From: JANPCX01 sp050916095
Lineage (GTDB): Bacteria > Pseudomonadota > Gammaproteobacteria > Burkholderiales > Burkholderiaceae_C
Assembly: GCA_050916095.1 (NCBI GenBank)
Contig: CP050901.1
Span: forward strand, 2,418,001-2,482,000
Direction of reading: 5' to 3'
Length of the DNA: 64,000 nucleotides
Shown: positions 25,096 through 33,559 of the stretch, piece after piece
How positions within the stretch are numbered: position 1 is the first letter of the stretch
How the letters are laid out: each line of letters starts with the position of its first letter
Position numbers and translations under genes: made by a program
Notes under the pieces: generated by a model
What the model saw: only the letters and a program-made list of their open reading frames with translations
What the model was told of the DNA's origin: nothing
The model's database searches: none

Positions 25096-26358
25096 TCAAT
25101 CCTTGAGCAAGTCCGCCAACAACAATCGTTCAGCGCCCCAGCGATCCCACAGAGTTTGCGATGCAGCAGTGGGTTGCAGCAACATCAAACGCAGCATCGG
25201 TGCTGCCAACACGTGGTTGGGATCGCACAGCAACACATGGCGCACGCTGCCCTCTTCGTCCAAGCGCCCCACCCAGTCGAGCTGAACCAGGGACTCCAAA
25301 ATCGGCTCAATTTGCAGCGGATCCACACGCATCGTGCTGGCCATTTGCTCCAAGCTCAAACCATGGGCCTCGTTTTGCCGCACTTGTTGCAACAAACGTA
25401 AAAGCGACACCGCCATGCCAAACCGGTACCCCGGCACCTCAGCCTGACGCACCACACGCATTTGCAAACTGGGCGCATAGGCCGCAATCACCGCGCCCAG
25501 CAACACAATCACCCAGCCCAAATAAATCCAAACAAAAAAGATGGGCAAGGTGGCCAGAGCCCCATACACAGCCGAATAACTCGGTACCGAACTCAGGTAC
25601 CAAGCCAGCGCTTTCTTGGCGATTTCAAAACCGGCTGACACAAAAATACCACCCGCCAGCGCATGCCGCCAGCGCACATGGGTGTTGGGCACGTACCTAA
25701 AGAGGCCCGCCATGCCCAAAGCCAGTACGGCGAACTCCAGCAAATTCAGAAAAAAAGCCACCCCACCCGGCATCACACTCACCACGCCCTTGGACACCGT
25801 GAGTGCGTAAGTCGTCAGCGACAAACTCACCCCCAGCAGAAGCGGCCCCAGCGTGGCAGCGGCCCAATACACCAAGATGCGCTGGGCAATGGGGCGTGGC
25901 CTGCGCACCCGCCAAATGCCGTTCAAGGTGCGGTCGATGGTGAGCATCAGCGCCAGCGCGGTTACCACCAGGGCCACCAATCCGGCGGTGCCCAACCGGT
26001 TGGACTTGCTGGCAAATTGCGTCAGCGCCCCCAGCACGGGTTTGGCGATGCTGTCGGGCACCAGGCTTTGCAGGAAATACTTTTCAAGTGAGCCCTGGAA
26101 GCCCGCAAACATCGGAAAGGCCGAGAACACCGCGAGCATCACGGTGAACAAAGGCACCAGCGAGATCAAGGTGGTGAAAGTCAAGCTGCTGGCGGTGATG
26201 CCCAGGTGATCCTCTTTGAAGCGCTGACGCAAGGTGCGCAGCGTGTCCATCCACGGCCAGTTTTGCAAGGTCTCCAGCAGGTCGTTGACATGCTGGTTGA
26301 ATTTCTCGCGGCGAGAGAACGCGGGCTGCGCGTGAGCGTTTTGCATGGGGATGGTCAT
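25096..26358 (-). CDS. YihY/virulence factor BrkB family membrane protein
   Basis: A 420-residue inner-membrane protein. A helical N-terminal part with DHLGITASSLTFTTLISLVP leads to six hydrophobic segments of the YihY/BrkB domain (about 40-290), then a cytoplasmic C-terminal winged-helix-like region (about 310-420) with LRLLQQVRQNEAHGLSLEQM. The family was once called RNase BN by mistake; its actual function is unknown. The C-terminal extension is seen in beta- and gammaproteobacterial members. Confidence 0.9.
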   Translation of the reverse strand: MTIPMQNAHAQPAFSRREKFNQHVNDLLETLQNWPWMDTLRTLRQRFKEDHLGITASSLTFTTLISLVPLFTVMLAVFSAFPMFAGFQGSLEKYFLQSLVPDSIAKPVLGALTQFASKSNRLGTAGLVALVVTALALMLTIDRTLNGIWRVRRPRPIAQRILVYWAAATLGPLLLGVSLSLTTYALTVSKGVVSVMPGGVAFFLNLLEFAVLALGMAGLFRYVPNTHVRWRHALAGGIFVSAGFEIAKKALAWYLSSVPSYSAVYGALATLPIFFVWIYLGWVIVLLGAVIAAYAPSLQMRVVRQAEVPGYRFGMAVSLLRLLQQVRQNEAHGLSLEQMASTMRVDPLQIEPILESLVQLDWVGRLDEEGSVRHVLLCDPNHVLAAPMLRLMLLQPTAASQTLWDRWGAERLLLADLLKD

Positions 26359-26401
26359 CGCGTATGCGATTCAACGGGTTGTGCTTGATGGTGATGGTCT
26401 A

Positions 26402-26508
26402 CCCGCTGTCATTCACGCGACAGCGGGAATCCAGCGAATATTGACCAAGAACAGATGTAGCCATTCGATACACGGCCTGGTTTCCCGCTGTCGCGGGAAT
26501 GACGGTGT
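26402..26508. repeat. Two REP-like hairpins
   Basis: CCCGCTGTC...GACAGCGGG (26402-26427) and TTCCCGC...GCGGGAATGAC (about 26482-26503) are palindromes of the ATTCCCGCTTTCGCGGGAAT type. A perfect relative lies at 54524-54549. Confidence 0.7.
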
Positions 26509-26567
26509 GCGGTGGGTTAGGAATCAGTCGGAACCGCGCCCCATCGTCCCTGGCTATGATGCCACTG

Positions 26568-26966
26568 ATGAACACCACCCCGTCTGCCGCAACATCACAT
26601 TCATCCACCCTGCCCTCGGCCGTTGCCTGGACCCGCGCCTTCGCCGTCGGCAGCGTGCTTGGTTTGATCGTGCTGGGTCTGGCCTGGGAACTCTTCCTCG
26701 CACCCACTGGCAACCGGACCTTGGCCCTGAAGGTGCTGCCTCTGTGTATTCCTTTGGCGGGCCTGCTGAAAAACCGCATGTACACCTACCGCTGGGTCAG
26801 CCTCTTCATTTGGTTTTATTTCATTGAAGGCGTGATGCGGGCCGTGGGCGATGTGGGCATCAGCCGCTGGCTCGCCGGCGTGGAAGTGTTGCTGTGTTTG
26901 TCACTCTTCGCGGCCTGTGCAGTGCATGTGCGCTGGCGTTTGAAGCACCCCACAACACCGGACTGA
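26568..26966 (+). CDS. DUF2069 membrane protein
   Basis: A 132-residue protein with four hydrophobic segments. The pattern LPLCIPLAGLLKNRMYTYRW and FIWFYFIEGVMRAV is that of DUF2069 proteins, small inner-membrane proteins of unknown function often near wrbA or yihY in Beta- and Gammaproteobacteria. ATGs at 26556, 26559 and 26568 are in frame; the last was chosen without a strong ribosome-binding site. It is divergent from the YihY gene. Confidence 0.85.
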   Translation: MNTTPSAATSHSSTLPSAVAWTRAFAVGSVLGLIVLGLAWELFLAPTGNRTLALKVLPLCIPLAGLLKNRMYTYRWVSLFIWFYFIEGVMRAVGDVGISRWLAGVEVLLCLSLFAACAVHVRWRLKHPTTPD

Positions 26967-26995
26967 GAACGAGCCGCCCGTGAACCACCAATTCC

Positions 26996-27087
26996 CGTTC
27001 GGGCTGAGCTTGTCGAAGCCCAGGTGCTACGCGCTGCCCTTCGACGATTCCAGTCCTAAACGCCGTCGAAGGGTCAGCGCGAACGGT
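26996..27087. repeat. Inverted GTTCGGGCTGAG-type repeat pair
   Basis: CGTTCGGGCTGAGCTTGTCG at one end and the inverted form (CGTCGAAGGGTCAGCGCGAA, then CGG) at the other, between the DUF2069 and GlcD-type genes. The hairpin may also act as a transcription stop. Confidence 0.65.
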
Positions 27088-27116
27088 TCGTATATGGCCG
27101 AACGGAGCAATTGCCC

Positions 27117-28523
27117 ATGTCTGAAGCCTTGCTGAACGCGCTGCGGCAATCGATCGGTGCACCCCATGTGCTGACCGGAGGCGACCTGTCGGCCTACGAG
27201 CAAGACTGGCGCAAACGTTACCGAGGGCACGCACTCGCTGTTGTGCGCCCGGGCCATACCGACGAAGTGGCCCAGGTGGTGAAAAACTGTGCGGCGCACG
27301 GCGTCAGCCTGGTGCCACAAGGCGGCAACACCGGCCTGGTCGGGGGCTCGGTGCCCAATAGCGGCGGCCAGCAGGTGCTGCTCAACCTCGGGCGGCTGAA
27401 CCGCGTGCGTGAATTGGACGCCACCAACCTCACCCTCACAGCTGAAGCAGGCTGCATCCTGAAGCAGGTGCAAGACGCAGCAAGCGAGCACGCCCTGCTC
27501 TTCCCATTGAGCATGGCCTCGGAAGGCAGTTGCACCATTGGCGGCAACCTCGCCACGAATGCGGGGGGCACTCAGGTGCTGCGTTACGGCAATGCACGCG
27601 AATTGTGTTTGGGACTGGAGGTGGTCACCGCCCAGGGCGAGGTGTGGCACGGCCTGAAGGGTCTGCGCAAAGACAACACCGGCTACGACCTGCGCGATCT
27701 GCTCATTGGCAGCGAAGGCACCCTGGCCATCATCACCGCCGCCACACTCAAACTTTTCCCCCAGCCTGCCGCACGCTGCACCGCCTTGGCCGCGCTGCCC
27801 AGCCTAGATGCAGCGCTGGAACTGTTGCACCTGGCGCGTCAACAGTTGGCAAGCCACCTCACCGGTTTTGAGGTGATGAATGCCTTGTCGTTGGCCTTGG
27901 TGGCCCAGCACTTCCCCCAAATTCCCCAGGGCTTGGCGATTTCACCATGGAAGGTGCTGCTGGAACTGTCTGAACCACGAGAAGAAGCCAGTGGCCGTGC
28001 CCTGCTTGAAAAGCTACTGGCCCAGACAATAGAAGCGGGCTGGGTAAGCGACGCAGTGGTGGCACAAAACCTTCACCAATCAAACCAGTTGTGGCACTTG
28101 AGAGAGAGCATTCCTTTGGCACAGGCGCAAGAAGGACTCAACATCAAACACGACATCGCGTTGCCCATATCGCGGATCCCGGCTTTTGTGGCACACACCG
28201 ATGCATTGCTGGCTCGACATGCTGACGGCATTCGGTTAGTGAACTTTGGCCACCTGGGTGATGGCAATTTGCACTACAACGTGCAAGCACCAAAAGGCAA
28301 CGATCCTGCCGCGTTTTTGCAGCAGCACGAGCCTGCGGTGAACCATATCGTCTACGAAGCAGTCACCACACACGGCGGTTCTATTTCCGCCGAACATGGC
28401 ATCGGTCAGCTCAAGCGCGAGGCTTTGCTGAACTACCAATCACCGGTGGCCATGCAGATGATGCTGGCCATCAAACAGGCGCTGGATCCACAGGGGGTGA
28501 TGAATCCAGGGCGGGTCGTTTGA
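27117..28523 (+). CDS. FAD-binding oxidoreductase, GlcD / D-2-hydroxyacid dehydrogenase type
   Basis: A 468-residue flavoprotein that oxidises a D-2-hydroxyacid. The FAD_binding_4 domain (about 35-180) contains PQGGNTGLVGGS (67-78), GGNLATNAGG and GSEGTLAIITAATL; the FAD-oxidase_C domain (about 215-466) contains NFGHLGDGNLHYNV and SAEHGIGQLKR, whose His residues line the substrate site. D-lactate, D-2-hydroxyglutarate and glycolate are all possible; no partner subunit is adjacent. GGAG precedes ATG 27117; the TTG two codons earlier is an alternative. Confidence 0.9.
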   Translation: MSEALLNALRQSIGAPHVLTGGDLSAYEQDWRKRYRGHALAVVRPGHTDEVAQVVKNCAAHGVSLVPQGGNTGLVGGSVPNSGGQQVLLNLGRLNRVRELDATNLTLTAEAGCILKQVQDAASEHALLFPLSMASEGSCTIGGNLATNAGGTQVLRYGNARELCLGLEVVTAQGEVWHGLKGLRKDNTGYDLRDLLIGSEGTLAIITAATLKLFPQPAARCTALAALPSLDAALELLHLARQQLASHLTGFEVMNALSLALVAQHFPQIPQGLAISPWKVLLELSEPREEASGRALLEKLLAQTIEAGWVSDAVVAQNLHQSNQLWHLRESIPLAQAQEGLNIKHDIALPISRIPAFVAHTDALLARHADGIRLVNFGHLGDGNLHYNVQAPKGNDPAAFLQQHEPAVNHIVYEAVTTHGGSISAEHGIGQLKREALLNYQSPVAMQMMLAIKQALDPQGVMNPGRVV

Positions 28524-28547
28524 ACGTTTAGACCTCATGCTGTTCAT

Positions 28548-28717
28548 TTAAGGATGCTCTGCATAACTCTTGCGAGGCTGTGGCAGTGCGGATCGGGATG
28601 GGCTACAAGGCGCTTTTTGCGGCCAATAGCTTGGGCTATTGGCAAGAAAAGCAACGCCGTAGACCGCCCGACTCCGTGCTGCCACAGTCCGCAAGGAGTT
28701 ATGCAGAGCATCCTTAA
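28548..28717. mobile_element. 170-bp TTAA-flanked palindromic MITE-like element, copy A
   Basis: GGATGCTCTGCATAACTC at the left and its inverted complement at the right, with TTAA directly outside both ends (28548-28551, 28714-28717). The whole element can fold back on itself, with an inner hairpin GCCAATAGC...GCTATTGGC. The same element, in opposite orientation and with only a few base changes, lies at 40549-40718. The 4-bp TTAA flank fits the YTAR target duplication of the IS5 group, which is inference. No transposase gene of the element is in the window. Confidence 0.85.
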
Positions 28718-28855
28718 GTCCAATGGAACCAGAACCCGTTCGGGCTGACCCTTCGACTGGCTCAGGGTGAACGGTGTTAAACGAAGAGTGTTGGGGCTAA
28801 GCGGAAGCTGTCAACTTGAATGCGGAGGAGAGTCCACCTATAAGTACAGAAACCC

Positions 28856-31800
28856 ATGATCATCCAAGTAAAAAGCCCCACCGCCCCCCTCCTCCTGGCC
28901 GATGCCAGCGCGATAGGAATGGGCTGGAGCAAGCCCCGCACAGGGGCCAGCGACAGCGAAGTCAAGAGCTACTTGGGGCAAGTGCTGAGCAGCCTCACCG
29001 GGGGCAAGATCCAAAGTATCGATCGTTTGCCGGAATACGCCGCCGGCCAGCGGCGCAGCCAGCTCGAGGCCAGTCTCAACAAAGAAGTCGCCAGCGCTTC
29101 AGGTGGACGTCTGACCAGTTGGCGCCAGTTGCTCAGCGCCGGTTCCCGTGAACTCCTGGAGCGACAAACCGCTTCGTCCAACCCGCCGGCCAACAAGCCT
29201 GCGCCCAGTAACGCGCCCTGGAAGATTGGAGGCGTCGATGTGGGTGCCGTGGCTCGCGAAGGTTGGAACCGCGTCAAAAACGTCCCCAACCCGTTATTGG
29301 GCGGCCTGACCCCCAACCAGGCCGGTCAAGTTCTCAAGGGTGGCATCAACGCCGGTGCCCGCACCATCAACCAAACCGTGCGCGCCCCCGTGCTGCCCGT
29401 GGCAGAGCCTGCCAGCAGCTTTGAGAGCGTGCGCGCCCGCGCCGATTCGTGGGTGGCCCGTGCCTCCAAAGGCAAATTCGACTCTGTGGCGGACTTGGTG
29501 CACTTCGCTGGCGACAACAAAGCCGCCAACCGCCTGCGCGGCCAAGTCACGCAAATGCTGCAAAAGGATGCAGCTGCCCAAGCCGGCGGCTTTAGCAACT
29601 GGAAACAGGTGCTCACTGCTGCCGAGCGCGGCCAGCTTGAGCGCACTTTGGTCGAGACTCAAAAACTACCGTCCACCCAGCCCAACACGCCCAAACAGCA
29701 ACAAGCCTGGGCCGGGCAAGCCTTGCAACAGGTGCAAAAGCTCCCAACCCCGAAGTCCGAGCGTGGGCCCTTGGACACTCTGCGTAATGTGGTGGGCGGC
29801 GCATGGGATCAGTTTGCAGGCGATACCTTCAAAGCGGAGATCGAGCAGCTCAAAAAGATTGTGCGTGACCCGTCTCGGTTGATTAAACCGATTGACGACA
29901 TCAAAAATTGGTTGGAGAGTGATCCCAAGGGCCAGTGGAATAACGCCATCGCCACCTGGGGCCGGGTGTTCAGCCATCCGCCGGAGAAGTGGGCTGAGGC
30001 CTACAAAGCGGAGCTGATGAAGCAGCCTCAAACCCAGATGCTGCGGGAGTTCTCCAACAAGGTCAGGAATGACCGTGACTTTCAAGAACAGCTGGCAGGC
30101 CGGGGGCTGGGGCTGATCGCGCAAGTGATCGTCACACGCAAAGTCACCAAGGCGCTCCAGGGCAATCCAGGCAGTGCGATTCAACCAATCAAACAAACGC
30201 CGACTGCGGTGGCTACTGCGGGTCAAGGTGGGCTCAGGCTGCAAGCGATCAAAGAGACGCTTCGCTCTTTGGGGAATGAGGTCACCCCATCCCATGTCGT
30301 TAAGAAGCTGCGGCAGTACATGATCGACATCACGGACGATCTCAAAACCACGCCCAAAGGCACGGCGCGGTACAAGGAGTTGGCGGACATCCGGGCCCAG
30401 TTGGATCAGCGCTTGAACGGCCGCTTGAAGCCTACTGCGGTGGTGCCCCAGACAAGCACCAACGGGGTGAATCAAGCCACACCAGCAACTGTGCAGAAAA
30501 CAGCGCTCGCCAACCCAACCACACTATCGCCAACGCGCACAACACCAACCAACACAGCTACCAATGCACCGGTTCAGATTGATCCACCATGGCGACCATC
30601 GTCGCGCCCGGATCAAATCAGCGACCTCGACATCGACCGTTGGGTGCAAATGATTCAAACCCCAGCGACTCGCTTGAGCGCCATATTGGAGATACGCGAG
30701 GCATTGATCAACGCGCCAAATCCAGAGGCCTTGTACGCAATGATCAAACGTCTGCCCAAATCGTTGCTTGTTGAGCCCGTCGTCATGCAGGCCCTGGCCT
30801 TCGTGTTGAAAGAAAAGATCATCCCATCAACGGGCTACAGCTCTGGCAGCAACACCCTCCAGTCGCGAGACGGTTTGCAGTCTGTCGTGCGAAACATGAA
30901 GCTGGGCGAGGCATTCGAGAGCCATGCGGTTGAGGTGATTCTGGAAAATGGATGGTCTCCAGCGCAAGTAGAGCGCATTTTGGAGTTCACACCCGATGAG
31001 CCAAGCATGCGCATGTTGAGCTTGCTGGCCACAACAAAAAATCAAGTGCCATTCGCCCTAGGACGCGACGCTTCCATTGAGTTGATCATCAAAACCGCCA
31101 ACCTGCATCCCAACCAGGCACAGTGGGCTTACGATTTTTGCCAGCGACGAGGCCTGGTGATGGACATTCGACCACTCAACCCAGCCCACATGCAACTGGA
31201 GCCTGGCAGCTTTACGCAGAAACCAGAATGGATCAAGGCCAAAAGCACCACCCAACTGGATCGATTGCTGGGAATTCGCAATGCGCTGGGCTTGGTGACC
31301 TACAGAAGGGAGAAATTCAGCGAAGCAGAGATTGACCGCGCTGCGGCTCAATACCCAGACCAGGCAGACGCACTTCGTGCACGAGCCGCCAAACGTAATG
31401 CTGAAACTGCAAAGCTCAAAGACAACATCGACAGTTTGATTCAAAAAGGCATGGTGACGCTCGACGAAAACGGCCTGCTTCGAGATGCGCGCATTGCAAG
31501 CCCCAGCAAAGGAAAACCCTTTGGCCCAGATGTGGACGGCTTCGCAATTTACAACGCCAGAACAGGTCAACCGATACGTGCTTACGAACGAAAGGGCCGC
31601 GCACTCGCTCAGGAGCTGGCCAACAGTCCACTTGCTACCCAACATGGTTTTCACATGCCTTGGCTTGATGAGATGCTCGTCCTGGCGAACGGTGACGCAC
31701 AAAAAACCCAAGACAGTTTTGCGATTTTTCAGGAAATCCTGGGAGAACACGCAAGCTCCACGCCTTTGGTCCGCATCATGACCGGTGGGGCTGCGGCCTT

Positions 31801-31867
31801 ACCGTACCGAGGACCTTACTTGGATGACGAAACCCATGCTGGAGGAACAAAAAGGCCTGATCGATGA
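28856..31867 (+). CDS. Unrecognised 1003-aa protein, possible effector/toxin
   Basis: Not assigned to a family. There is no signal peptide or TM segment. Two copies of a roughly 70-residue unit lie near the N-terminus (about 34-104 and 192-264): KIQSIDRLPEYA...GRLTSWRQLLSAGSRELLER against KFDSVADLVHFA...GFSNWKQVLTAAERGQLER. A Pro/Thr/Asn-rich linker (about 525-580) separates this half from a helical C-terminal half. Around 766-800 the text GLVMDIRPLNP and KPEWIKAKS, then GPDVDGFAIY (890-899) and QHGFHMPW (929-936), faintly follow the order of catalytic segments in edema factor/ExoY/CyaA cyclases (RPvNP, K..K.KS, D.D.FA, HG). Spacing from DxD to His is much shorter than in those enzymes, so this is a lead only. 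The preceding MITE and repeats suggest an accessory gene. Confidence 0.7.
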   Translation: MIIQVKSPTAPLLLADASAIGMGWSKPRTGASDSEVKSYLGQVLSSLTGGKIQSIDRLPEYAAGQRRSQLEASLNKEVASASGGRLTSWRQLLSAGSRELLERQTASSNPPANKPAPSNAPWKIGGVDVGAVAREGWNRVKNVPNPLLGGLTPNQAGQVLKGGINAGARTINQTVRAPVLPVAEPASSFESVRARADSWVARASKGKFDSVADLVHFAGDNKAANRLRGQVTQMLQKDAAAQAGGFSNWKQVLTAAERGQLERTLVETQKLPSTQPNTPKQQQAWAGQALQQVQKLPTPKSERGPLDTLRNVVGGAWDQFAGDTFKAEIEQLKKIVRDPSRLIKPIDDIKNWLESDPKGQWNNAIATWGRVFSHPPEKWAEAYKAELMKQPQTQMLREFSNKVRNDRDFQEQLAGRGLGLIAQVIVTRKVTKALQGNPGSAIQPIKQTPTAVATAGQGGLRLQAIKETLRSLGNEVTPSHVVKKLRQYMIDITDDLKTTPKGTARYKELADIRAQLDQRLNGRLKPTAVVPQTSTNGVNQATPATVQKTALANPTTLSPTRTTPTNTATNAPVQIDPPWRPSSRPDQISDLDIDRWVQMIQTPATRLSAILEIREALINAPNPEALYAMIKRLPKSLLVEPVVMQALAFVLKEKIIPSTGYSSGSNTLQSRDGLQSVVRNMKLGEAFESHAVEVILENGWSPAQVERILEFTPDEPSMRMLSLLATTKNQVPFALGRDASIELIIKTANLHPNQAQWAYDFCQRRGLVMDIRPLNPAHMQLEPGSFTQKPEWIKAKSTTQLDRLLGIRNALGLVTYRREKFSEAEIDRAAAQYPDQADALRARAAKRNAETAKLKDNIDSLIQKGMVTLDENGLLRDARIASPSKGKPFGPDVDGFAIYNARTGQPIRAYERKGRALAQELANSPLATQHGFHMPWLDEMLVLANGDAQKTQDSFAIFQEILGEHASSTPLVRIMTGGAAALPYRGPYLDDETHAGGTKRPDR

Positions 31868-32129
31868 GAACGCTGCCCGATCACCGATGTCAGACCGAAC
31901 ATTCAAGTCAAACGCAGACGAGCGGAGTTGCTCTGCATCAAGGTTAAAACGCAGCTGTTGAGCGTCATCGTCACAATGCTTTGGCCCCATCCGGCCACAT
32001 ACGCGTGCTGCACTGCGCCTTTGGCCTGTCCATCACGGTACAAGGCTGCCTTGCAACCAAATAGTCTTGGCCCGCGCCCCTGCCGGATAATCTCACCCAA
32101 ATCTTCCAGCCACAGGCCCGTCGCCACGC
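31868..32129. other. Intergenic region between the 1003-aa gene and purM-like gene
   Basis: No gene accepted. I looked for a small immunity-type gene directly after the putative effector and saw none on the plus strand. A 79-codon minus-strand frame (31903-32142) overlaps the next gene's start and has no family features. Confidence 0.5.
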
Positions 32130-33257
32130 ATGAATCCTTCAAACACTCCCTCTTCCACCGACACCCTGAGCTACGAGCAATCGGGCGTCAACTACGACCT
32201 GATCGACCCTTTGAAAGTGGCAGCGCAACGTGCCGCCGCAGCCACCGGTGCTCACTTGGCAGGCCATGGCTTCAGCGAAGTGAAAGCATCCAGGGGCGAA
32301 TCGGCCTATGTGGTGGATGTAGGCCCTTTTTACATCGCCAGCATCGTCGAGTGCCTGGGCTCCAAAGCCCTGGTAGCCGATGAAATGCAGCAACTCACTG
32401 GAAAAAGTTACTACGCTGGCATTGCCCAAGACACCATTGCGATGGCCATCAACGACCTCATCACCGTGGGGGCCACGCCCTTGGTGGTGCAGGCCTACTG
32501 GGCGGCCGGTGGCTCCGATTGGTTTTCTGATGCGCAGCGCTCGCAAGCCCTGGTGGCCGGTTGGAAAGCGGCCTGCGACGTGTGCCAGGTGGCCTGGGGC
32601 GGCGGCGAAACACCCGCACTCGCTGGCATCGTGGCTGATGGCCGCATTGATTTGGCAGCCAGTTGCACCGGCCTCATCAATCCCAAAGAACGTCTGTCGG
32701 TGGGCGACAAACTCGGCGTGGGCGACGCCATTGTGTTGTTGGCCTCCAGTGGCATCCATGCCAACGGCCTGAGCCTGGCGCGCAAGCTGGTGGAGCGCTT
32801 GCCTCAGGGTTACCTCACGCCGGTCACGGCGACACAAAACTACGGCGAGGCATTGCTCGCACCCACGGTGCTGTACTCCCCGGTAACGGAAGCGCTATAC
32901 AAAGCTGGTATCACGCCCAACTACTGCGCCAACATCACCGGCCACGGTTGGCGAAAACTGCTGCGGCACCCGGCGACTCACACCTACCGCATCCATACCG
33001 TACCTCCAGTTCCACCGGTTCTGAAATTCATTCAAGAGCACGCCAAACAAGACAACCTGGAGGCCTACAGCACGCTCAACATGGGTGCGGGGTTTGCGCT
33101 TTTTGTAAAAGCTACCGATGCATTAAAAACCGTGGAAGTGGCGCGTGCCCAAGGCGTTGAGGCCTGGCTGGCGGGTGAGATTCAAGCGGGGCCGAAGAAG
33201 CTCTTGATCGAACCGCTGGGCTTGGAGTTTGGGGACGACGCGTTGCAGTTGCGCTGA
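32130..33257 (+). CDS. PurM-like AIR synthase-related protein
   Basis: A 375-residue protein of the AIR synthase/PurM fold. Segments SEVKASRGESAYVVDVGP, AQDTIAMAINDLITVGATPL, WGGGETPALAG, LASSGIHANGLSLARKLVER and NITGHGWRKLLRH follow the PurM/ThiL/SelD superfamily order. The canonical PurM segment SGTDGVGTKL is absent: the equivalent region reads ASIVECLGSKALVADEM. It is therefore probably a paralogue rather than the purine-pathway enzyme; the reaction is unknown. The ATG at 32130 is the first in frame. Confidence 0.8.
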   Translation: MNPSNTPSSTDTLSYEQSGVNYDLIDPLKVAAQRAAAATGAHLAGHGFSEVKASRGESAYVVDVGPFYIASIVECLGSKALVADEMQQLTGKSYYAGIAQDTIAMAINDLITVGATPLVVQAYWAAGGSDWFSDAQRSQALVAGWKAACDVCQVAWGGGETPALAGIVADGRIDLAASCTGLINPKERLSVGDKLGVGDAIVLLASSGIHANGLSLARKLVERLPQGYLTPVTATQNYGEALLAPTVLYSPVTEALYKAGITPNYCANITGHGWRKLLRHPATHTYRIHTVPPVPPVLKFIQEHAKQDNLEAYSTLNMGAGFALFVKATDALKTVEVARAQGVEAWLAGEIQAGPKKLLIEPLGLEFGDDALQLR

Positions 33258-33559
33258 GTTGACCAACAAACGATGGCCGGTCCGGATACGCTCTGCAAGA
33301 GCCCATTCTGACTTCACGGAGGCGGTGATCCAAAGATAAAAGGCAGCGCGTCCACAAACGCGGGTCCGTCCATTTGGTTGTGACCCAAGCTGTAAGAAAA
33401 GTACTTGGCCTCCAAGCCCACATAGCCACGCTGAGTGACGCGTTGGTAAACAGCGGTTGGCCGCTGTGGATGTCCCACACCGTCACCTGACATGGCTAGA
33501 CGCACCGGCAAGTGACGGTCGCGCTCAAACATCGCGGCTTCCAGATTCGCAGGTACGTC

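Noticed and set aside
31903..32142. 79-codon minus-strand frame after the putative effector, considered as an immunity gene
   Set aside because: It overlaps the purM-like start, has no ribosome-binding site and shows no domain-like pattern; an immunity gene would be expected on the plus strand right after the effector.
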